A stretch of DNA of 64,000 bases from NCBI RefSeq assembly GCF_019656315.1, contig NZ_BPLU01000038.1, forward strand, positions 1-64,000. Reading direction: 5' to 3'. Positions 45,391-53,745 of this stretch are shown here, piece after piece. The position numbers were made by a program, and so were the translations under genes. The notes under the pieces were generated by a model, which saw nothing but the letters and a program-made list of their open reading frames with translations, was not told where the DNA came from and did not search any database. Source of the DNA: Flavobacterium sp. UMI-01 (GTDB taxonomy: Bacteria; Bacteroidota; Bacteroidia; Flavobacteriales; Flavobacteriaceae). Numbering within the stretch: position 1 is the stretch's first letter; each line of letters starts with the position of its first letter.

Positions 45391-45954
45391 ATGGAAAATG
45401 TAAGCAAAAAAAACGGGACTGATTTCGCTAGCCACGATTCAGCCCATGGACTCAGAGATTTATTTGAAGTTGGATTAAAAGATATTTATCATGCTGAGAA
45501 AGCGTTGAGTAAAACACTCACAATGATGATGAAAAACGCTACGCATCCTCAATTAATTGAAGCCCTAAAAAATCACATTGCTGACAACAAAAAACATCTT
45601 ATTCGTTTAGAAGAAATTTTCAAATCAACAGGCATTCGACCATCAACAAAAAAATGTGATGCAATGAAAGGGATATTGAAAGAAACAAACGAACTCATAA
45701 AAACTACAGATATAGGAACGGTACGCGACGCTGGTATTATTTCATCAGAACAAAAAATGAAACACTACGAAATTGCTACTTACGGGACTTTATGCGCTTT
45801 TGCAAATACCTTAGGTGAAAAAAATGCAGCAGGACTTCTTAAAAAAACACTTACAGAGGACAAAAAAGCCGACAAAACTTTATCCCGAATTGCGATGAGC
45901 TCAATCAACAGGAATGCCTATTATGCTGATGCTATTACCACTGCCTTTATGTAA
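45391..45954 (+). CDS. DUF892 ferritin-like protein (YciE/YciF family)
   Basis: A 187-aa four-helix, ferritin-like protein. Characteristic stretches are GLRDLFEVGLKDIYHAEKALSKTL (~20-43), HIADNKKHLIRLEEIF (~67), CDAMKGILKE (~88) and MKHYEIATYGTLCAFA (~122). The Glu/His positions suggest a di-metal site. Family members are linked to stress responses, but their reaction is unknown. The leader contains a terminator-like hairpin. Confidence 0.85.
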   Translation: MENVSKKNGTDFASHDSAHGLRDLFEVGLKDIYHAEKALSKTLTMMMKNATHPQLIEALKNHIADNKKHLIRLEEIFKSTGIRPSTKKCDAMKGILKETNELIKTTDIGTVRDAGIISSEQKMKHYEIATYGTLCAFANTLGEKNAAGLLKKTLTEDKKADKTLSRIAMSSINRNAYYADAITTAFM

Positions 45955-45981
45955 TAACAACAACAAGACATTCAGTAAATC

Positions 45982-46008
45982 AAAAAGCCTGTTTGTTCAG
46001 GCTTTTTT
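45982..46008 (+). terminator. Terminator after the DUF892 gene
   Basis: AAAAAGCCTG (45982-45991) pairs with CAGGCTTTTT (45998-46007), followed by T. Confidence 0.8.
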
Positions 46009-46184
46009 TGTGTTTTTTTTAATACTGTATTGAAATAACCTCTTACTAAATACAACGTTAAAATATTTAAAACAAAAAGTATTGTTTGGTAAGTAAATTC
46101 ATTATGTTTGTAATATTGACAAACCATTTCTGTAAAGATGATTTATTTACCATTTATTAATTTTTAAAAAATACTTTTTTTTTA

Positions 46185-46751
46185 ATGGAATTAATTGACA
46201 ACTTAGAACCCTTGTTACGTACTTTTTGGTACGTTGCCATTCCATCGAGTCTTATATTTATTATCCAAACTGTTTTAACCTTTATGGGAACTGATGCTAC
46301 TGACGGTTTAGATGCTGATTTTGACAGTAATTTAGAAAGCACCGATACCCCTTTTCAACTCTTCTCATTTAGAAACTTAATTCACTTTTTACTAGGTTTT
46401 AGTTGGACTGGAATTTCGTTTTACAATACGTTTTCAAACCCCTTACTACTAATCATCCTTTCATTGCTTGTAGGTTGTCTGTTTGTTTATTTGTTCTTTT
46501 TGATAATTCGTCAAATAAAAAAATTAGAAGAGAACAATTCGTTCAAAATGACTCATACTTTAAATAAAACTGCTGAAGTTTATTTGACCATACCAGCAAA
46601 TAAATCAGGGAAGGGAAAAATCATGATAAGTATTAATGGTGCTTTTCACGAACTGGAAGCTATGACCGAAAATGAAAGCATTCCTTCAGGCACTCCTGTT
46701 GTGGTGACTAAAATAGAAAACAATAATATTCTTTTTGTAAAACCCTTATAA
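46185..46751 (+). CDS. NfeD/YqiJ-like membrane protein with OB-fold tail
   Basis: A 188-aa protein with helices at about residues 12-32, 58-80 and 85-108. The C-terminal OB-like domain contains GKGKIMISINGAFHELEAMT and SGTPVVVTKIENNNILFVKP. That layout fits NfeD/YqiJ proteins, which occur next to flotillin genes and act with them in membrane microdomains. The flotillin gene starts 14 bp downstream, so this is a standard NfeD-flotillin operon. Confidence 0.8.
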   Translation: MELIDNLEPLLRTFWYVAIPSSLIFIIQTVLTFMGTDATDGLDADFDSNLESTDTPFQLFSFRNLIHFLLGFSWTGISFYNTFSNPLLLIILSLLVGCLFVYLFFLIIRQIKKLEENNSFKMTHTLNKTAEVYLTIPANKSGKGKIMISINGAFHELEAMTENESIPSGTPVVVTKIENNNILFVKPL

Positions 46752-46765
46752 ATTTTAACCAAAAA

Positions 46766-48055
46766 ATGACACCAATTTTAATTATTGTAGTTGCTGCAAT
46801 TGTATTTTTTGCCAGTATCTCAGCACTTGTTTCTAGATACAAAAGATGTCCATCCGACAAAATATTAGTAATTTATGGACGAACAGGAGGTACCTCTGCT
46901 AAATGTGTTCATGGAGGCGGAGCTTTCATTTGGCCAGTCATACAAGATTTTGCTTACTTGGATTTAAAACCATTATCAATTGAAGCCAACTTAACCAATG
47001 CTTTGAGTCGTCAAAACATACGTGTCGATGTTCCTTGTCGTTTTACTATTGCTATTTCTACTGAAACAGATAGTATGAATACCGCAGCCGAAAGACTTTT
47101 AGGACTTTCGCACGAACAAATTCAAGAATTAGCCAAAGACATTCTTTTTGGTCAATTGCGTTTGGTTATTGCCACCATGACGATAGAAGAAATCAACTCT
47201 GACCGTGATAAATTCTTAGATAATATTTCAAAAAATGTGGATAGCGAATTGCGTAAAATTGGTTTAAAACTAATCAACGTAAACGTTACTGATATCAAAG
47301 ACGAATCAGGTTATATTGAAGCACTGGGAAAAGAAGCTGCTGCCAAAGCCATCAATGAAGCAAAAATTAGCGTTGCTGAACAAGAAAAAATAGGAGAAAC
47401 TGGAAAAGCATTAGCCGATAGAGAAAAAGATACACAGATTGCTGAAACACATAGAGACCGAGATGTTAAAATTGCGATTACTCAAAAAGACCGCGAAATT
47501 AGTATTGCATCAGCTTACAAAGACGAAGCCATTGGTAAAGCCGAAGCAGAAAGAGATACCAGAGTAAAAACTTCTGAAGCGAATGCGATTGCGATTCAAG
47601 GAGAAAACGAAGCCAAGATTGCCATTGCCAATTCAGAAGCCCTGCGTAGAGAAAAAGAAGCCGAATCACTTCGTATTGCTATTTCGGCTGAAAAAGTACA
47701 ACAAGCAAAAGCATTAGAAGAATCGTATGTTGCAGAACAAAAAGCAGAATTAGCTCGTTCTGAAAGAGAACGTTCAACCCAAATTGCTAACGTAGTCGTT
47801 CCTGCAGAAATTGCGAAACAACGTGCTATCATCGAAGCGCAAGCAGATGCCGAACGAATTCGTGAAAATGCCAAAGGAGAAGCCGACGCAATTTTTGCAA
47901 AAATGGAAGCAGAAGCAAATGGTTTATATGAAATTTTGACCAAACAAGCCGAAGGATACAAACAAGTTGTTGCGGCTGCAGGTGGTGACCCAACACAAGC
48001 TTTCCAATTATTATTAATTGAAAAACTTCCTGAATTAGTAAAAACCCAAGTTTAA
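46766..48055 (+). CDS. Flotillin-like protein, cut short by an in-frame TAA
   Basis: A membrane scaffold protein of the flotillin/YqiK type. It has an N-terminal helix (~3-22), an SPHFH/PHB domain (to ~200) and a long Ala-Glu-rich coiled coil with repeated EA pairs (~200-400). The open frame ends at TAA 48053-48055 after 429 aa (...KLPELVKTQV). The same frame continues for 76 codons as flotillin-like C-terminal sequence starting AVKNIKIDKITVWDSG. A single GAA-to-TAA change would explain the stop. The shortened protein keeps the membrane and PHB parts but loses the C-terminal oligomerisation tail. Confidence 0.85.
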   Translation: MTPILIIVVAAIVFFASISALVSRYKRCPSDKILVIYGRTGGTSAKCVHGGGAFIWPVIQDFAYLDLKPLSIEANLTNALSRQNIRVDVPCRFTIAISTETDSMNTAAERLLGLSHEQIQELAKDILFGQLRLVIATMTIEEINSDRDKFLDNISKNVDSELRKIGLKLINVNVTDIKDESGYIEALGKEAAAKAINEAKISVAEQEKIGETGKALADREKDTQIAETHRDRDVKIAITQKDREISIASAYKDEAIGKAEAERDTRVKTSEANAIAIQGENEAKIAIANSEALRREKEAESLRIAISAEKVQQAKALEESYVAEQKAELARSERERSTQIANVVVPAEIAKQRAIIEAQADAERIRENAKGEADAIFAKMEAEANGLYEILTKQAEGYKQVVAAAGGDPTQAFQLLLIEKLPELVKTQV

Positions 48056-48286
48056 GCGGTTAAAAATATCAAAATTGACAAAATCACCGTTTGGGATTCA
48101 GGAAACAATACTGATGGGAATGGCTCAACAGCCAATTTTGTTTCAGGTATGATGAAAACTGTCCCACCTTTGAACGATTTATTCAATATGGCCGGATTAA
48201 ATTTACCTAATTATTTAAAAGGAGAAACGCCAAAAGAAATCACTAATCCTTCCATAGACAACGAAGGTGACTTATCTTTGAAATAA
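48056..48286 (+). pseudogene. Separated C-terminal end of the flotillin gene
   Basis: Seventy-seven codons in frame with the flotillin gene, from GCG after the TAA to the next TAA at 48284-48286. The reading AVKNIKIDKITVWDSGNN matches the conserved flotillin tail, then MMKTVPPLNDLFNMAGL and a polar end. There is no second frame disruption. There is no good start codon or ribosome site for separate translation. Confidence 0.8.
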
Positions 48287-48314
48287 TTCATCGTTACACC
48301 TACTTCAAACACAT

Positions 48315-48347
48315 AAAAGCTGTCAAGTGCGACAGCTTTTTTTGTTT
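48315..48347 (+). terminator. Terminator after the flotillin gene
   Basis: AAAAGCTGTC (48315-48324) pairs with GACAGCTTTT (48331-48340), followed by T. Its place after the second TAA supports 48286 as the original gene end. Confidence 0.8.
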
Positions 48348-48381
48348 TAATTCATGATTTGGACAACAAATCAAAAAATCA

Positions 48382-48413
48382 TTTGTCTTACGGTAAAATA
48401 AAATTTACATTTG
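48382..48413 (+). promoter_or_regulatory. Promoter of the split transketolase genes
   Basis: TTTG at 48382-48385, 20 nt, then TACATTTG at 48406-48413, 25 nt before the ATG. A very good match to the Bacteroidota consensus. Confidence 0.75.
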
Positions 48414-48438
48414 CACCAGTTTAACTTTTACATACAAA

Positions 48439-49293
48439 ATGAAGCCTAACACACAACAATTAACCGATTTAACTATCCAAGTAAGAAGAGATATTCTTCG
48501 AATGGTACATGCTGTCAACTCTGGTCATCCAGGTGGTTCTCTTGGCTGTACAGAATTTTTAGTAGCATTATACCAAAATATCATGGAGCGCAAAGAAGGT
48601 TTTGATATGGACGGAATTGGAGAAGATCTTTTCTTCCTTTCAAACGGACATATTTCTCCTGTATTTTATAGTGTTTTAGCTCGAAGCGGGTATTTTCCTA
48701 TTTCAGAATTAGCGACTTTCCGTTTGATTAATTCAAGATTACAAGGACACCCTACTACTCACGACCATTTACCAGGAGTACGTATGGCGGCAGGTTCTTT
48801 AGGACAAGGATTATCGGTTGCAATTGGTGCGGCTCAAGCTAAAAAATTAAATAAAGACAACCACCTTGTATATGTTTTAACAGGTGATGGTGAGTTGCAA
48901 GAAGGCCAAAACTGGGAAGCTATTATGTATGCTTCTGCTAAAGGAGTTGATAATTTAATTGCTACTGTAGATTTAAACGGAAAACAAATTGACGGAACTA
49001 CGGATGATGTTTTATGCATGGGTAGTCTTAGAGCTAAATTTGAAGCATTTGACTGGGAGGTAGTTGAAATTACTAAAGGTAACGACTTAGAAGCCATCAT
49101 TGGCGGAATGAACGAAGCAAAAGCAAGAACTGGAAAAGGAAAACCAGTTTGTGTTTTACTACATACTGAAATGGGTAATGGAGTAGATTACATGATGTAC
49201 AGCCATGCATGGCACGGTAAAGCGCCAAATGACGCTCAACTTGAAAATGCTTTAGGTCAAAATTACAACACAGGAGGCAATTCAGATTATTAA
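48439..49293 (+). CDS. Transketolase, N-terminal (thiamine-binding) subunit
   Basis: A 284-aa protein corresponding to the thiamine-diphosphate-binding half of transketolase, which moves two-carbon units in the pentose phosphate pathway. It shows AVNSGHPGGSLGCTEFL near residue 30, LGQGLSVAIGAAQAKK (~123), then the TPP signature GDGELQEGQNWEA (~150). The C-terminal half is encoded by the next gene, 82 bp downstream, so the enzyme is two-part. Confidence 0.93.
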   Translation: MKPNTQQLTDLTIQVRRDILRMVHAVNSGHPGGSLGCTEFLVALYQNIMERKEGFDMDGIGEDLFFLSNGHISPVFYSVLARSGYFPISELATFRLINSRLQGHPTTHDHLPGVRMAAGSLGQGLSVAIGAAQAKKLNKDNHLVYVLTGDGELQEGQNWEAIMYASAKGVDNLIATVDLNGKQIDGTTDDVLCMGSLRAKFEAFDWEVVEITKGNDLEAIIGGMNEAKARTGKGKPVCVLLHTEMGNGVDYMMYSHAWHGKAPNDAQLENALGQNYNTGGNSDY

Positions 49294-49375
49294 ATTTTAG
49301 ATTAGAAACTCAAGATTTCTGATTTTAGGACTTAGGACCTTAGAGCCTGAATGGCTCTGTAACTCAAAAGAAAAA
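49294..49375 (+). repeat. Spacer with hairpin between the transketolase halves
   Basis: An 82-bp spacer of degenerate words (TTTAGATTAGAAAC, GATTTTAGGACTTAGGACC) ending in a short hairpin, AGAGCC-TGAAT-GGCTCT, at about 49341-49359. There is no T-run. It may affect the ratio of the two subunits, or have no function. Confidence 0.4.
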
Positions 49376-50329
49376 ATGAAAAAATATACAAATACAGGAA
49401 GTAAAGATACTCGCTCAGGTTTTGGAGCGGGAATGACCGAATTAGGTCAAACTAACGAAAATGTGGTAGCACTTTGCGCCGACTTAATTGGATCATTAAA
49501 ATTTGATGATTTCAAAAAAAATCACCCGGAACGTTTTTTCCAAATCGGGATTGCTGAAGCCAATATGATTGGAATTGCTGCTGGTTTGACTATTGGTGGA
49601 AAAATTCCTTTTACGGGAACTTTCGCTAACTTCTCTACTGGACGTGTTTATGACCAAATTCGTCAATCTGTAGCTTACTCTGAAAAAAATGTAAAAATCT
49701 GTGCTTCTCACGCTGGATTAACACTAGGAGAAGATGGAGCAACTCACCAAATCCTTGAAGACATTGGTTTGATGAAAATGTTACCAGGAATGACCGTAAT
49801 CAATACTTGTGATTACAACCAAACCAAAGCAGCTACTATCGCATTAGCTAAACACCAAGGACCTGCTTATTTGCGTTTTGGTCGTCCTGTTGTTCCTAAC
49901 TTTACACCTGCTGACGAAGAATTCGTAATCGGAAAAGCAATTATGCTAAACGAAGGAACTGATGTAACAATAGTTGCTACAGGACACTTAGTTTGGGAAG
50001 CATTAATTGCTGCTGAAGCATTAGAAGCAAAAGGTATTTCTGCCGAAGTAATCAATATCCACACCATTAAACCTTTAGACGAAGAAGCTATTTTAAAATC
50101 AGTTGCAAAAACGGGTTGTGTAGTTACTGCGGAAGAACACAACATCCTTGGAGGTCTTGGAGAAAGTGTTTCTAGAGTTTTAGCATTAAACACTCCTGCT
50201 CCACAAGAATTTGTAGCTGTAAATGATAGTTTTGGCGAATCAGGAACTCCAGAGCAATTAATGGAAAAATACAAACTAAACAATCAAGCTATTTTTGCTG
50301 CTGCTGAAAAAGTAATCGCAAGAAAATAA
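49376..50329 (+). CDS. Transketolase, C-terminal subunit
   Basis: A 317-aa protein with the pyrimidine-binding domain (GAGMTELGQTNENVVALCADLIG, then RFFQIGIAEANMIGIAAGLTIGG ~53-75) and the C-terminal transketolase domain (VTIVATGHLVWEALIAAEAL ~202). The catalytic Glu of the pyrimidine domain falls in GIAEANM. It works with the preceding subunit. Confidence 0.93.
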   Translation: MKKYTNTGSKDTRSGFGAGMTELGQTNENVVALCADLIGSLKFDDFKKNHPERFFQIGIAEANMIGIAAGLTIGGKIPFTGTFANFSTGRVYDQIRQSVAYSEKNVKICASHAGLTLGEDGATHQILEDIGLMKMLPGMTVINTCDYNQTKAATIALAKHQGPAYLRFGRPVVPNFTPADEEFVIGKAIMLNEGTDVTIVATGHLVWEALIAAEALEAKGISAEVINIHTIKPLDEEAILKSVAKTGCVVTAEEHNILGGLGESVSRVLALNTPAPQEFVAVNDSFGESGTPEQLMEKYKLNNQAIFAAAEKVIARK

Positions 50330-50346
50330 CCGCTTTTTTCAATACC

Positions 50347-50385
50347 AAAAAAGCCGCTACTTTTGAAGTTAGCGGCTTTTTTTTT
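50347..50385 (+). terminator. Terminator of the transketolase operon
   Basis: AAAAGCCGCTA (50349-50359) pairs with TAGCGGCTTTT (50370-50380), followed by T. Confidence 0.85.
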
Positions 50386-50504
50386 GATTTTTTCATTTAC
50401 TAAAAAAATTTTATGAAACCGAATTTCATAAAACTTCTCGTAAGACCATACAGAAAAGGCTTTCAATGATTTTTACCAACCATTTTTCAGTACATTACCT
50501 GAAA

Positions 50505-50532
50505 TAAAAAAATCCCGTAATGAAACGGGATT
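50505..50532 (-). terminator. Terminator of the FKBP-like lipoprotein gene
   Basis: AATCCCGT (50511-50518) pairs with ACGGGATT (50525-50532). A-rich sequence at 50505-50512 gives the U-tract on the minus strand. Confidence 0.7.
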
Positions 50533-50554
50533 CTATTTAAAATTGTAAAATATA

Positions 50555-51490
50555 TTAAGGATGACTATTTTTATCCAAATAATCCGTTCCTTTCAAAATT
50601 TCTAATTTAGTCGTGTAACCATCACCATCGTCATCAATATCTAAATAATTAGGAATTCCATCGCCATCTGTATCGTCTAAATTTACAATCGTTGAAGGAT
50701 ACGTAACTGTATTTCGATAATCATTCATGTACCCATCACCATTTAAATCCTCTAAATAAGAAAGAATCCCATCACCATCTTGATCAGCTCTTTTTAAAGC
50801 ATATAATTTAAAACTAAATACTAATGGCGAATAGGTAGGTATAGATCCAAAACCAGCGCTGAAATATGCCAATCCAGATGGAAGAAACATTACACCCGCA
50901 CCAAAATCACTATATTTTACATGACCATCTACACCTTCAACATAATCCCCTGTTTTAAAATTATGAAAAATTTCTCCCCAACCCCTAATAACGTCACTAT
51001 ACAAATTAAACATGCTTTGTGGGTATTTTACCTCTTCAAAGAAAATAGCCGAGGTTGACGTTACATCATTCGTAGTAGTTTGATATAAATAATGTCCTTT
51101 ATAGGAAGTCAAAACATCATCTACATTTGTAGGCTTCTCTCCTTTTCCTTCCCTTAACACTAAATAATACACCTTATAAGTAATACCATTTAATGGAACT
51201 TCTTTTGTCAATAATTTTGGAAACGTAGAACTATTCAAATAAGACATAATGGTTCCCTTACCATTATCTACAGAAGTAATTTCAACATCTTGATCGGCTT
51301 GTTCTCCAGGTGCCTCAGTAATATTTATATAATTTGAATTTAAGTAGGCTTCAATTATCTCGTTATCAAGTGTAAATTGTTCCCCATAATCTCTTGGTGG
51401 CTCTTCAACAAACGTATTATCATCTTTGGAACAAGAAAATAGTAACAAGGTTGTAATTGATAAAATAAAATAAAACTTAAATTTGTTCAT
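50555..51490 (-). CDS. FKBP-like lipoprotein with calcium-binding-type repeats
   Basis: A 311-aa lipoprotein; the signal ends in LLLFSC near residue 20 and is followed by SKDDN, an acidic surface-export-type tag. The middle part (about 95-235) resembles an FKBP peptidyl-prolyl isomerase domain (VDDVLTSYKGHYLYQ, IRGWGEIFHNFKTGDYVEG, MFLPSGLAYFSAG). The last ~75 residues are rich in DQDGDG/DTDGDGIPN/DIDDDGDGY units like thrombospondin type-3 calcium loops. It is probably a cell-surface protein. Isomerase activity is uncertain. Confidence 0.78.
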   Translation of the reverse strand: MNKFKFYFILSITTLLLFSCSKDDNTFVEEPPRDYGEQFTLDNEIIEAYLNSNYINITEAPGEQADQDVEITSVDNGKGTIMSYLNSSTFPKLLTKEVPLNGITYKVYYLVLREGKGEKPTNVDDVLTSYKGHYLYQTTTNDVTSTSAIFFEEVKYPQSMFNLYSDVIRGWGEIFHNFKTGDYVEGVDGHVKYSDFGAGVMFLPSGLAYFSAGFGSIPTYSPLVFSFKLYALKRADQDGDGILSYLEDLNGDGYMNDYRNTVTYPSTIVNLDDTDGDGIPNYLDIDDDGDGYTTKLEILKGTDYLDKNSHP

Positions 51491-51568
51491 TATAACTGAT
51501 TTTTAAGTGCGCAAGATACAATATTGATTTATTTTTGTAAACTATTTAACTCCGATTTTACAATTATT

Positions 51569-51958
51569 ATGCGAATAGATAAATATTTATGGTGTGTAAG
51601 ATACTACAAGACTCGCAACATGGTTACCGAAGCTTGCAAAAAAAACCACATAACTGTAAATGGTCAAGTAGCTAAGGCCTCAAAAGAAGTTTTTCCTACT
51701 GATATCATCACCTTTAGGAAAGATCAAATTACCCAAACCATAACCGTTTTAGACATTCCAGATAACCGTGTTGGAGCAAAATTAGTCGATATCTATAGAC
51801 GTAATGATACGCCACCTGAAGTGTACCAACATTTGGAACTTTTAAAACTTTCAAAAGACCATTATAGAAAAACAGGTACAGGAAGACCTACCAAAAAAGA
51901 TCGTAGAGATATTGATGATTTTGGAAATGATTTTCATGAAGACGAAGAAGAACTCTAA
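51569..51958 (+). CDS. S4-domain RNA-binding protein (Hsp15-like)
   Basis: A 129-aa protein from the ATG at 51569; an upstream TTG is open but would add an unlikely extension. It starts MRIDKYLWCVRYYKTRNMVTE, the S4 RNA-binding fold, then HITVNGQVAKASKEVFPTD. The C-terminus is acidic. The family includes Hsp15, which rescues stalled 50S subunits with nascent tRNA. It is followed by a phosphoribosyltransferase gene 45 bp downstream, possibly in one operon. Confidence 0.85.
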   Translation: MRIDKYLWCVRYYKTRNMVTEACKKNHITVNGQVAKASKEVFPTDIITFRKDQITQTITVLDIPDNRVGAKLVDIYRRNDTPPEVYQHLELLKLSKDHYRKTGTGRPTKKDRRDIDDFGNDFHEDEEEL

Positions 51959-52003
51959 ACATCCTACAAACAACAAATAACAAACACCTTAAACGTAAAA
52001 CAA

Positions 52004-52501
52004 ATGAGCAAAAATATCATCCTTACCCATCAAGAAATCAACCATAAAATAAAACGTATCGCTTACCAAATTTATGAAACTTTTGTGGATAATGACGAAG
52101 TGGTTTTGGCTGGAATCGCTCCTAATGGCTATGTATTTGCCGAAAAAATAGCCACCGAATTACAAGCTATTTCTCCCTTAAAAGTAACGCTATGCGAAGT
52201 GAAAATTAACAAACAAAAACCCGAAGATACTATTCAAACCTCTTTATCCAAAGAAAACTATAAAGACAAAGGCCTAATTTTAGTTGATGACGTCCTTAAC
52301 TCGGGCACTATTCTTATTTATGCTGTGAGACATTTTTTAGACGTGCCGTTAAAAAAATTCAAAACTGCCGTTCTGGTAGATCGAAATCACAAAAAATACC
52401 CTGTAAAAGCTGATTTCAAAGGAATTTCGCTTTCAACTTCTCTACTTGAGCACGTACATGTGGTTTTTGACGAAAACAACAGCCATGCTTACTTAAATTA
52501 A
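52004..52501 (+). CDS. PRPP-type phosphoribosyltransferase
   Basis: A 165-aa type I phosphoribosyltransferase. The PRPP-binding motif GLILVDDVLNSGTILIYA is at about 89-106, and the hood region resembles PyrR/uracil or hypoxanthine phosphoribosyltransferases. The base specificity cannot be assigned. It lies just downstream of the S4 protein gene and converges with aroK. Confidence 0.78.
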   Translation: MSKNIILTHQEINHKIKRIAYQIYETFVDNDEVVLAGIAPNGYVFAEKIATELQAISPLKVTLCEVKINKQKPEDTIQTSLSKENYKDKGLILVDDVLNSGTILIYAVRHFLDVPLKKFKTAVLVDRNHKKYPVKADFKGISLSTSLLEHVHVVFDENNSHAYLN

Positions 52502-52529
52502 TCCACTAATTATTCACATACTATAAAGA

Positions 52530-52564
52530 CTCAAAGTTACTTTAGCAATAAGTGTAACTTTGAG
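52530..52564. terminator. Terminator between convergent phosphoribosyltransferase gene and aroK
   Basis: CTCAAAGTTAC (52530-52540) pairs perfectly with GTAACTTTGAG (52554-52564). Weak T-tracts on both sides fit a bidirectional terminator. Confidence 0.65.
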
Positions 52565-52591
52565 CCTTTAAAGTTATGATAACAAAAAAAA

Positions 52592-53107
52592 CTACTCTAG
52601 CACTTTAACTATGTCGGCTACTATTTCATCAACAGATTGGTCAACCGAAACCGTATATTGTGCTTTATTATAATAAAAACTACGTTCAAAGAGATGCATC
52701 GCTATAAACTCTTTCATCTCCTCATCCGTTTTATTAGCGATTAAAGGCCTTTTCTCTTTTTCTAAGACCAATCTATTAAACAACGTATCGATAGATGCTT
52801 TAAGGTAAATAGAAACCCTATCCTCCCCTATTAGTAATTCATGATTATTAGCATAACAAGGCGTACCACCTCCTAAACCTATAATATAGTCGGAAGAATC
52901 ATTTAACAATTCCAAAAAAGCTTCGTGTTCCAATTTTCTAAAATGGATTTCCCCTCGTGTTTCAAAAATCGATTTTATAGACATACCCGATTTTTTTTCA
53001 ATATAATCATCCAAATCCACAAATGGAATTTGTCGAATTTTGGATAACGATTTTGCAATTGTTGACTTTCCCGAGCCCATATAGCCCAATAGTATAATTT
53101 TCTTCAT
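52592..53107 (-). CDS. aroK: Shikimate kinase
   Basis: A 171-aa P-loop kinase that phosphorylates shikimate in aromatic amino-acid synthesis. Walker A is GYMGSGKSTIAKSL (~8-21), shikimate-binding Asp/Arg residues are in FVDLDDYIEKKSG and FETRGEIHFRKLE, GLGGGTPCY is near 78, and the lid RPLIANK is near 119. Length is typical. Confidence 0.92.
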   Translation of the reverse strand: MKKIILLGYMGSGKSTIAKSLSKIRQIPFVDLDDYIEKKSGMSIKSIFETRGEIHFRKLEHEAFLELLNDSSDYIIGLGGGTPCYANNHELLIGEDRVSIYLKASIDTLFNRLVLEKEKRPLIANKTDEEMKEFIAMHLFERSFYYNKAQYTVSVDQSVDEIVADIVKVLE

Positions 53108-53177
53108 ATTTTAAAACCTTACAAACTAAGAGGTTAAGAAATTTTATTAAAAAAAGACAAATTTATGACATTTTTTC

Positions 53178-53209
53178 TTGGTAAACTCTAAATAAAGTCC
53201 TTATATTTG
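53178..53209 (+). promoter_or_regulatory. Promoter of the tRNA cluster
   Basis: TTG at 53178-53180, 21 nt, then TATATTTG at 53202-53209, 24 nt before the first tRNA. Confidence 0.7.
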
Positions 53210-53233
53210 CACCCGCATTCAAGGAAAGAAAAT

Positions 53234-53306
53234 GACTCGATAGCTCAGTTGGTAGAGCACATCACTTTTAATGATGGGGTCCTGGGTTCGAGCCCCAGTC
53301 GGGTCA
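53234..53306 (+). tRNA. tRNA-Lys (TTT), copy 1
   Basis: A 73-nt cloverleaf. The acceptor GACTCGA pairs with TCGGGTC, with discriminator A. The anticodon stem CATCA/TGATG encloses loop CTTTTAA with anticodon TTT. The T-arm is CTGGG-TTCGAGC-CCCAG. The 3' CCA is not encoded. Confidence 0.96.
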
Positions 53307-53343
53307 CAAACAGTGATTTAAAAACATTCTTTCCTTACGCATT

Positions 53344-53416
53344 GACTCGATAGCTCAGTTGGTAGAGCACATCACTTTTAATGATGGGGTCCTGGGTTCG
53401 AGCCCCAGTCGGGTCA
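53344..53416 (+). tRNA. tRNA-Lys (TTT), copy 2
   Basis: Identical over all 73 nt to the copy at 53234, and the identity extends into the CAAA that follows. It is a tandem duplication with a 37-nt spacer. The two copies share the upstream promoter. Confidence 0.96.
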
Positions 53417-53457
53417 CAAAAGGTTATTCGTATTTCGAATGACCTTTTTTACTTTTT

Positions 53458-53540
53458 GGCCATGTGGAGAAACGGTAGACTCGCCATCTTGAGGGGGTGG
53501 TGCTCGCAAGGGCGTGAGGGTTCAAATCCCTCCATGGTCA
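53458..53540 (+). tRNA. tRNA-Leu (GAG)
   Basis: An 83-nt class II tRNA. The acceptor GGCCATG pairs with CATGGTC (one G-T pair). The anticodon stem CCATC/GGTGG holds loop TTGAGGG with anticodon GAG. A long variable arm follows, and the T-arm is GAGGG-TTCAAAT-CCCTC. CCA is not encoded. Confidence 0.95.
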
Positions 53541-53565
53541 CAAATACAGTCTAAAAACAACCTTT

Positions 53566-53590
53566 AAACCCAGTAAACACTGGGTTTTTA
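53566..53590 (+). terminator. Terminator of the tRNA cluster
   Basis: AAACCCAG (53566-53573) pairs with CTGGGTTT (53580-53587), followed by T. Confidence 0.75.
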
Positions 53591-53745
53591 AATTTTCAAC
53601 CCATTTTTATTACCCGACAATCAACACGACATCGCTACAGCACCCCATGTTAACCTATAAATTTTGAGTTTTTTTTTCTTCCCTACTCAAAAATTCAACT
53701 TACAAAACTTTATTTTTACAAGGTCAACCTTTTGAACGAATCAAG

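Noticed and set aside
48056..48286. Separate small gene after the flotillin gene
   Set aside because: It has no start codon or ribosome site of its own, it is in frame with the flotillin gene, and it reads as the flotillin tail.
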